This document shows, in pieces, positions 6,421 through 9,795 of a stretch of 9,795 bases of DNA. Made by a program: the position numbers and the translations under genes. Numbering within the stretch: position 1 is the first letter of the stretch; the number at the start of each line of letters is the position of its first letter. Below the pieces are notes generated by a model that saw only the letters and a list, made by a program, of their open reading frames with translations, searched no databases and was not told where the DNA came from. The DNA comes from an uncultured Rhodospirillales bacterium (GTDB lineage: Bacteria > Pseudomonadota > Alphaproteobacteria > Rhodospirillales > Defluviicoccaceae), in contig CAKZLS010000270.1 of NCBI GenBank assembly GCA_937127205.1, positions 1 to 9,795 on the forward strand, read 5' to 3'.

Positions 6421-6906
6421 TTATGCTTGTGAGGTGACCGAACGGTCTTTGGCAGCGGCAGCTGACGCTTTCAAACGTTCATATTCGTCGGTGGTCGCAG
6501 CCAGCTTATCGCTCAAAATACCCATGACGGTCAACGCCGCTTCCGGATTCTCCGAAACCACCGCCCGAAATACGTCACCATCGATCTTGAGGACCTTGAG
6601 CCGGCCGGCCGCTCGAATAGTCGCCGATCGAGGAGAATCGCGGAATATGGCCATCTCGCCGACAAGGCCGTGTCGACCGATTTGGGCCACCTTCACTTCC
6701 TTGGCGCCGCGTCCGGTAAAGATGTTCGCCTCTCCCTCGTCGATCAGATAGACGCTGTCAGCGGGATCTCCTTCGAAAAACAGCACTTCGCCCGCGTCCA
6801 TCGTCAGATACGTGCTGGAAAAGGCCAAAAGCTTGAGCTTGGATGAGTCAAGCTTGGCAAATAAGGGAATGCCACGCAAGACCGCCACTATCTCGGGTAA
6901 TTGCAC
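6421..6906 (-). CDS. Stand-alone cyclic-nucleotide-binding (cNMP) domain protein
   Basis: This 161-residue protein consists of one Crp-like cyclic-nucleotide-binding domain (about 12-120) and a C-terminal helical tail (123-150). The phosphate-binding cassette is intact: G83-E84 in GLVGEMAIFRD and R93-S94-A95 in SPRSATIRA. The glutamate and arginine are the residues that contact the ribose and phosphate of cAMP or cGMP in this family. There is no DNA-binding helix-turn-helix after the domain, so it is not a Crp/Fnr transcription factor; a protein-level sensor is more likely. The start is GTG at 6906, 5 bases after GGGAGG. It follows the ABC gene by 32 bp with no terminator between them, so the two are probably co-transcribed. 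The ligand and target are unknown; regulation of the ABC partner is inferred from context. Confidence 0.9.
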   Translation of the reverse strand: MQLPEIVAVLRGIPLFAKLDSSKLKLLAFSSTYLTMDAGEVLFFEGDPADSVYLIDEGEANIFTGRGAKEVKVAQIGRHGLVGEMAIFRDSPRSATIRAAGRLKVLKIDGDVFRAVVSENPEAALTVMGILSDKLAATTDEYERLKASAAAAKDRSVTSQA

Positions 6907-6938
6907 ACCTGCCTCCCACTCGCTAACCTTTTTCCTTT

Positions 6939-9581
6939 TTACTCGCCCGCCGCCGCATCCGCGGCGTTATCGATCTGCGCGACCTTCGCGATCGAGTGGT
7001 TGGCGACGACCCTGCCGCCGTCCATCTCGATCAATCGATCGAACCGACTTGCATCCTCCCCGTGGGTCAGCACCCACACCAGCCCCATTTCGCCCGACTC
7101 CTCCAACAACCGCCGCATGATTTCCGATTGGCTCAACCGGTCCAGGTTCGCGGTCGCTTCATCTAGAATGAGGAGGTCGGGCCGTTTTAGCAAGGCGCGA
7201 GCCATACCAAGACGCTGGCGTTGCGCGGCCGACAACCGCCCGCCGCCGATTCCGACCTGGGAATTCAGTCCAATCTCGACGATTTTTCGTCGAAGTTGCA
7301 GGGTGTCCACGACCTCGGCGATCAGTCCTCCCACTTCCCGCTGGCTCTGTTGACGGCCGTAAATTAGCTTTCCGAACAGGATGTTATCCTGCACCGTTGC
7401 CGCTGGGTTGTAGGAATCGCTCTCGAAAAACGCCACCGACGATCGAAGGCTCTCCGGCAAGCCGTCGGCAAATGCGCGGCGCGCTCTCAACAAAGGCTGT
7501 TCGATGCTGCCATCTAACAGTCCGAGACGATGGCGTTCCGGGATCAACTTGAACGGAAGAGACATCAGCAGCGTGCGGTCTTCGGGGTCGAGGTCTTCCA
7601 GGTCACCGGGTTCGACCTTGCGCACCAGCGCCTGATAGGCCGGCAACGCCTCGGCACTAATGAAACTGAAGCGTTCGAAAAACTCGTGACCAGCCGGCAG
7701 GTCCTGGAACAGTTCCACCATCACCTTGGCCACCTGCAGGCCGGTGGAAAGAAACTTCTCGGTCAGCCCCACCTGGTCCAGCACCGACAGCATGTATGGG
7801 TTTTCGCCGATATGCTCCAGGTCGAGCACCGGGCCGATCGGCGTGCCGAACAGCACGTTCTCCGCCACGGACATATTGCGATTGTAGGCATCACGATCGA
7901 ACGACTCTACCAGGCCGGTGAATTCGCTATCCTCGAGCCGGCGGCGCAGCATGTCCCGGGCCTTGAGGAATTGTTCGGCAATCCCCGGGTCGCGGTCCGG
8001 ATCCACCGTTCCCTGTAGTCCGAAAACGTAGATATCTTCATCGAGCCCCACCGCTTTCAAGATCTCGACGGCCCGTTCGGTCAGGGCATCCAAGTCCGCA
8101 ACGCCCGCCGCTTCGTAGTCGATCCAGTCGGCCTCCATATCGCTCGCGGTGTTGCCCGTTTCGAGCGCCTCCATGATGTATTTTTCGTGTCGTTTCGCCG
8201 CCTCGCCCTCATACGCGCCAGAGCGCAATGGCTGGCGCATTAGGGGGTAAAACAGGTTGTCGCCGACGCTCCCCCTGAACAGCGCGACGTTTTGGGATAC
8301 ATAGGAAATTCGTCGCCCCGTCACCGATTCCGGGAGGGCCGCGAGGTTGGCGTCGCCGATGAAGATGCTGCCCGAGGTGGGAACGATGATGCGTGCCAAC
8401 ATCTGGGCAAGAGAGTCCGAGCCGGAACCGCTGCCACCGACGACGGCAACGTTCTCGCCCATGTCGAACTGGAAGTTGGCGCCGTCCACGGCCCTGACGC
8501 CGCTCTCGTCCTGCAGGGTCAAATTGGTGGCCACCACCTGGCCCGACAAACGCGGAACATGGCCGTCCGGAACCCTCTGCAGGTCCTCGTCCAACATGCC
8601 CGCCGGCTGGAACTGCTCCAACAGCTGGTCATACTTGATGCGAGTGTCCTCTTTTACCTGGTACCAGCGCAGCAATTCTTTCCACGGCGACGACAAATCC
8701 TTGTAGGCGGCTAGGATGGCCACCAGCGCGCCGAACGTCAGATCGCCCTTGATCACTAGGTAGCCGCCAATGGAATAGAAGAAGAAGGGAGTCAGCTGGC
8801 CGATTACGTTGTTGAGGAACTTGATGAAGAACTTTTTGCGGTAGATCTGGAAGCGGATGCCCTGGATCACCCCCACTTGCTGGGCGAATTCGCTCCGCTC
8901 CCGCTCCGACGTATCGTGAGCGTGCATCTCTTCGACGCCAGAAACCGATTCGCTGATCCGCTCCGACAGTTTGCGCACCGCGCGCACCCGCTCCTTGGCC
9001 AACAGATTGAGCTGCCTTTGCAGCTTGGGAATGAGATACATCTGCACCGGGTAAAGGGCGACGGCGGCCAGACCCAGCATCCAGTCCTGGGCGAACATGA
9101 AGATAAGGATGGTCAACAGCGTGCCGCCCTCGAACGCCGGCACCGCCACCGCGTCGCCGATGAAGCCGCCGAGCGGCTCCACCTCGGCGGTGACCATGGA
9201 GATCAGTTCCCCTTGCGAGGTTTTGCGAAAATGCGGCACCGGAAACCGCAGAATGCGGGCGAACAGGATGTAGCGCAGCCGCCGCAGCATGCGCTCGCCC
9301 AACTGCCCCTTGTAGACATTTACATAGTACCGCAGGCCAAATCGGATCCCCACCAGGATCAAGAATCCGAAGCAAAGGATCATAAGGTAGTTGATTTGCT
9401 CGAATTCCCAGCCCCACAGGGTTTTCGGGAAGCTCTCGGAACCGATGGCGTCGTTGACGATCAGCTTCGGCAACTCGAGGGAGTAGTACAGAAACGGAAA
9501 AGACAGGCACGTCAGCACCAGCAAATATATCTGCTGGCGCTTGCTGTAGCGGAATATGAACTTGAAGAACGTGGGTTCCAT
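6939..9581 (-). CDS. Unusual ABC exporter-like protein: degenerate Walker A, enlarged nucleotide-binding domain
   Basis: This 880-residue protein has an N-terminal type I exporter membrane domain (about 15-310) with helices near 18-36, 65-82, 140-185 and 255-292. A nucleotide-binding domain follows from about 345. Walker A reads GGSGSGSDSL (382-391), with S388 and D389 where Lys and Ser/Thr are expected. The Q-loop is YVSQNVALF (Q430). The signature LSAAQRQR is only at 783-790, about 350 residues later against roughly 55-60 in typical exporters. Walker B LLILDEAT (803-810, D807/E808), D-loop ANLD and H840 follow normally. The extra region contains NVLFGTPIG (575-583) and NILFGKLIY (733-741), resembling repeated post-Q-loop segments. 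The ATG at 9581 has only a weak ribosome site. It is first in an operon with the cNMP-binding gene. Substrate unknown; classical ATP hydrolysis at its own Walker A is doubtful. Confidence 0.9.
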   Translation of the reverse strand: MEPTFFKFIFRYSKRQQIYLLVLTCLSFPFLYYSLELPKLIVNDAIGSESFPKTLWGWEFEQINYLMILCFGFLILVGIRFGLRYYVNVYKGQLGERMLRRLRYILFARILRFPVPHFRKTSQGELISMVTAEVEPLGGFIGDAVAVPAFEGGTLLTILIFMFAQDWMLGLAAVALYPVQMYLIPKLQRQLNLLAKERVRAVRKLSERISESVSGVEEMHAHDTSERERSEFAQQVGVIQGIRFQIYRKKFFIKFLNNVIGQLTPFFFYSIGGYLVIKGDLTFGALVAILAAYKDLSSPWKELLRWYQVKEDTRIKYDQLLEQFQPAGMLDEDLQRVPDGHVPRLSGQVVATNLTLQDESGVRAVDGANFQFDMGENVAVVGGSGSGSDSLAQMLARIIVPTSGSIFIGDANLAALPESVTGRRISYVSQNVALFRGSVGDNLFYPLMRQPLRSGAYEGEAAKRHEKYIMEALETGNTASDMEADWIDYEAAGVADLDALTERAVEILKAVGLDEDIYVFGLQGTVDPDRDPGIAEQFLKARDMLRRRLEDSEFTGLVESFDRDAYNRNMSVAENVLFGTPIGPVLDLEHIGENPYMLSVLDQVGLTEKFLSTGLQVAKVMVELFQDLPAGHEFFERFSFISAEALPAYQALVRKVEPGDLEDLDPEDRTLLMSLPFKLIPERHRLGLLDGSIEQPLLRARRAFADGLPESLRSSVAFFESDSYNPAATVQDNILFGKLIYGRQQSQREVGGLIAEVVDTLQLRRKIVEIGLNSQVGIGGGRLSAAQRQRLGMARALLKRPDLLILDEATANLDRLSQSEIMRRLLEESGEMGLVWVLTHGEDASRFDRLIEMDGGRVVANHSIAKVAQIDNAADAAAGE

Positions 9582-9607
9582 GGGTTCGCGTGCCGACCTG
9601 CCGAACG

Positions 9608-9630
9608 ATCGCTGACCTTATGCCAGCGAT
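9608..9630. promoter_or_regulatory. 7-bp inverted repeat in the ABC gene leader
   Basis: ATCGCTG (9608-9614) and CAGCGAT (9624-9630) are perfect inverted copies around a 9-base centre. They lie between the predicted -10 box and the ABC start codon. The site could be an operator just downstream of the transcription start or a hairpin in the messenger RNA leader. Confidence 0.35.
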
Positions 9631-9640
9631 GCTGAGTAGT

Positions 9641-9667
9641 ATTATACGCCATTGGCCGATAGGTCAC
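9641..9667 (-). promoter_or_regulatory. Candidate promoter of the ABC-cNMP operon
   Basis: On the minus strand a consensus TATAAT lies at 9646-9641, about 60 bases before the ABC ATG. GTGACC (9667-9662), a 4-of-6 match to the -35 box, is 15 bp upstream, slightly closer than ideal. It overlaps the stop codon of the upstream partial gene. The -10 is strong; the -35 is only fair. Confidence 0.5.
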
Positions 9668-9795
9668 TCCGTCTGCGTTCGGAGCGCCGGATCGGCCAGC
9701 CGGCGATAAGAGCTCCTGCCGACATCGGCGCCGGCGGCAATCGCATCACCCCCCTCCTCGATGATGCGCTGGGCGAGCTCCTCGCCGGAGCTCTT
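9664..9795 (-). CDS. 3' end of an unidentified gene, truncated by the window edge
   Basis: The minus strand is open from the window edge for 43 codons and then reaches TGA at 9666-9664. Nearly every codon ends in G or C, as in the neighbouring genes. The tail contains SGEELAQRIIEEGGDAIAAG followed by a basic stretch (RSSYRRL) and ends in LRTQTE. I do not recognise the family. It is 82 bp upstream of the ABC gene on the same strand. Both the open frame and the codon bias support a real C-terminus, but the piece is short. Confidence 0.55.
   Translation of the reverse strand, partial: KSSGEELAQRIIEEGGDAIAAGADVGRSSYRRLADPALRTQTE

Overview
The window reads as chromosomal DNA of a GC-rich alphaproteobacterium. 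This is inferred from the strong G/C third-position bias in every gene and from the style of the bacterioferritin, MarR, CFA synthase and SLC13 proteins. No rRNA, tRNA, CRISPR array, insertion sequence or phage gene was seen. Genus cannot be assigned from sequence alone.

Left part (1-2800), all on the minus strand. A complete haem-type bacterioferritin gene lies at 191-670. Next is a small transcription unit read right to left: a MarR-family repressor (start best placed at 2733), a 12-helix MFS transporter (1020-2249) and a 47-residue single-helix membrane protein (880-1023). The start codon of the small protein overlaps the MFS stop codon as ATGA. A perfect 12-bp palindrome, GGGTATATACCC, sits just before marR, and its 10-bp core GGGTATATAC recurs just before the MFS gene. 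This suggests that MarR represses both itself and the transporter.

Middle (2800-6420). A cyclopropane-fatty-acyl-phospholipid synthase gene on the plus strand (2987-4279) has all catalytic residues. It converges on an SLC13/DASS-type permease gene on the minus strand (4330-6222). That permease carries two cytoplasmic RCK_C domains between its halves and has an unusual Thr-Lys in the second ion-binding loop.

Right part (6421-9795), minus strand. A two-gene operon encodes an 880-residue ABC exporter-like protein followed, 32 bp downstream, by a 161-residue stand-alone cyclic-nucleotide-binding protein. The ABC protein is the most unusual item in the window. Its Walker A lysine is replaced by serine (GGSGSGSDS). 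Roughly 300 extra residues separate the Q-loop from the signature motif, and that stretch contains extra copies of the Q-loop/'ENxLFG' segment. Signature (LSAAQ), Walker B (LLILDEAT) and H-loop remain at the end. Together the pair suggests a cNMP-sensing, ATPase-degenerate membrane system of unknown substrate. The last 132 bases look like the 3' end of another minus-strand gene cut off by the window edge.

The units look functionally separate (iron storage, efflux with its repressor, membrane lipid modification, anion transport, ABC/cNMP module), but several concern the cell envelope and stress adaptation.
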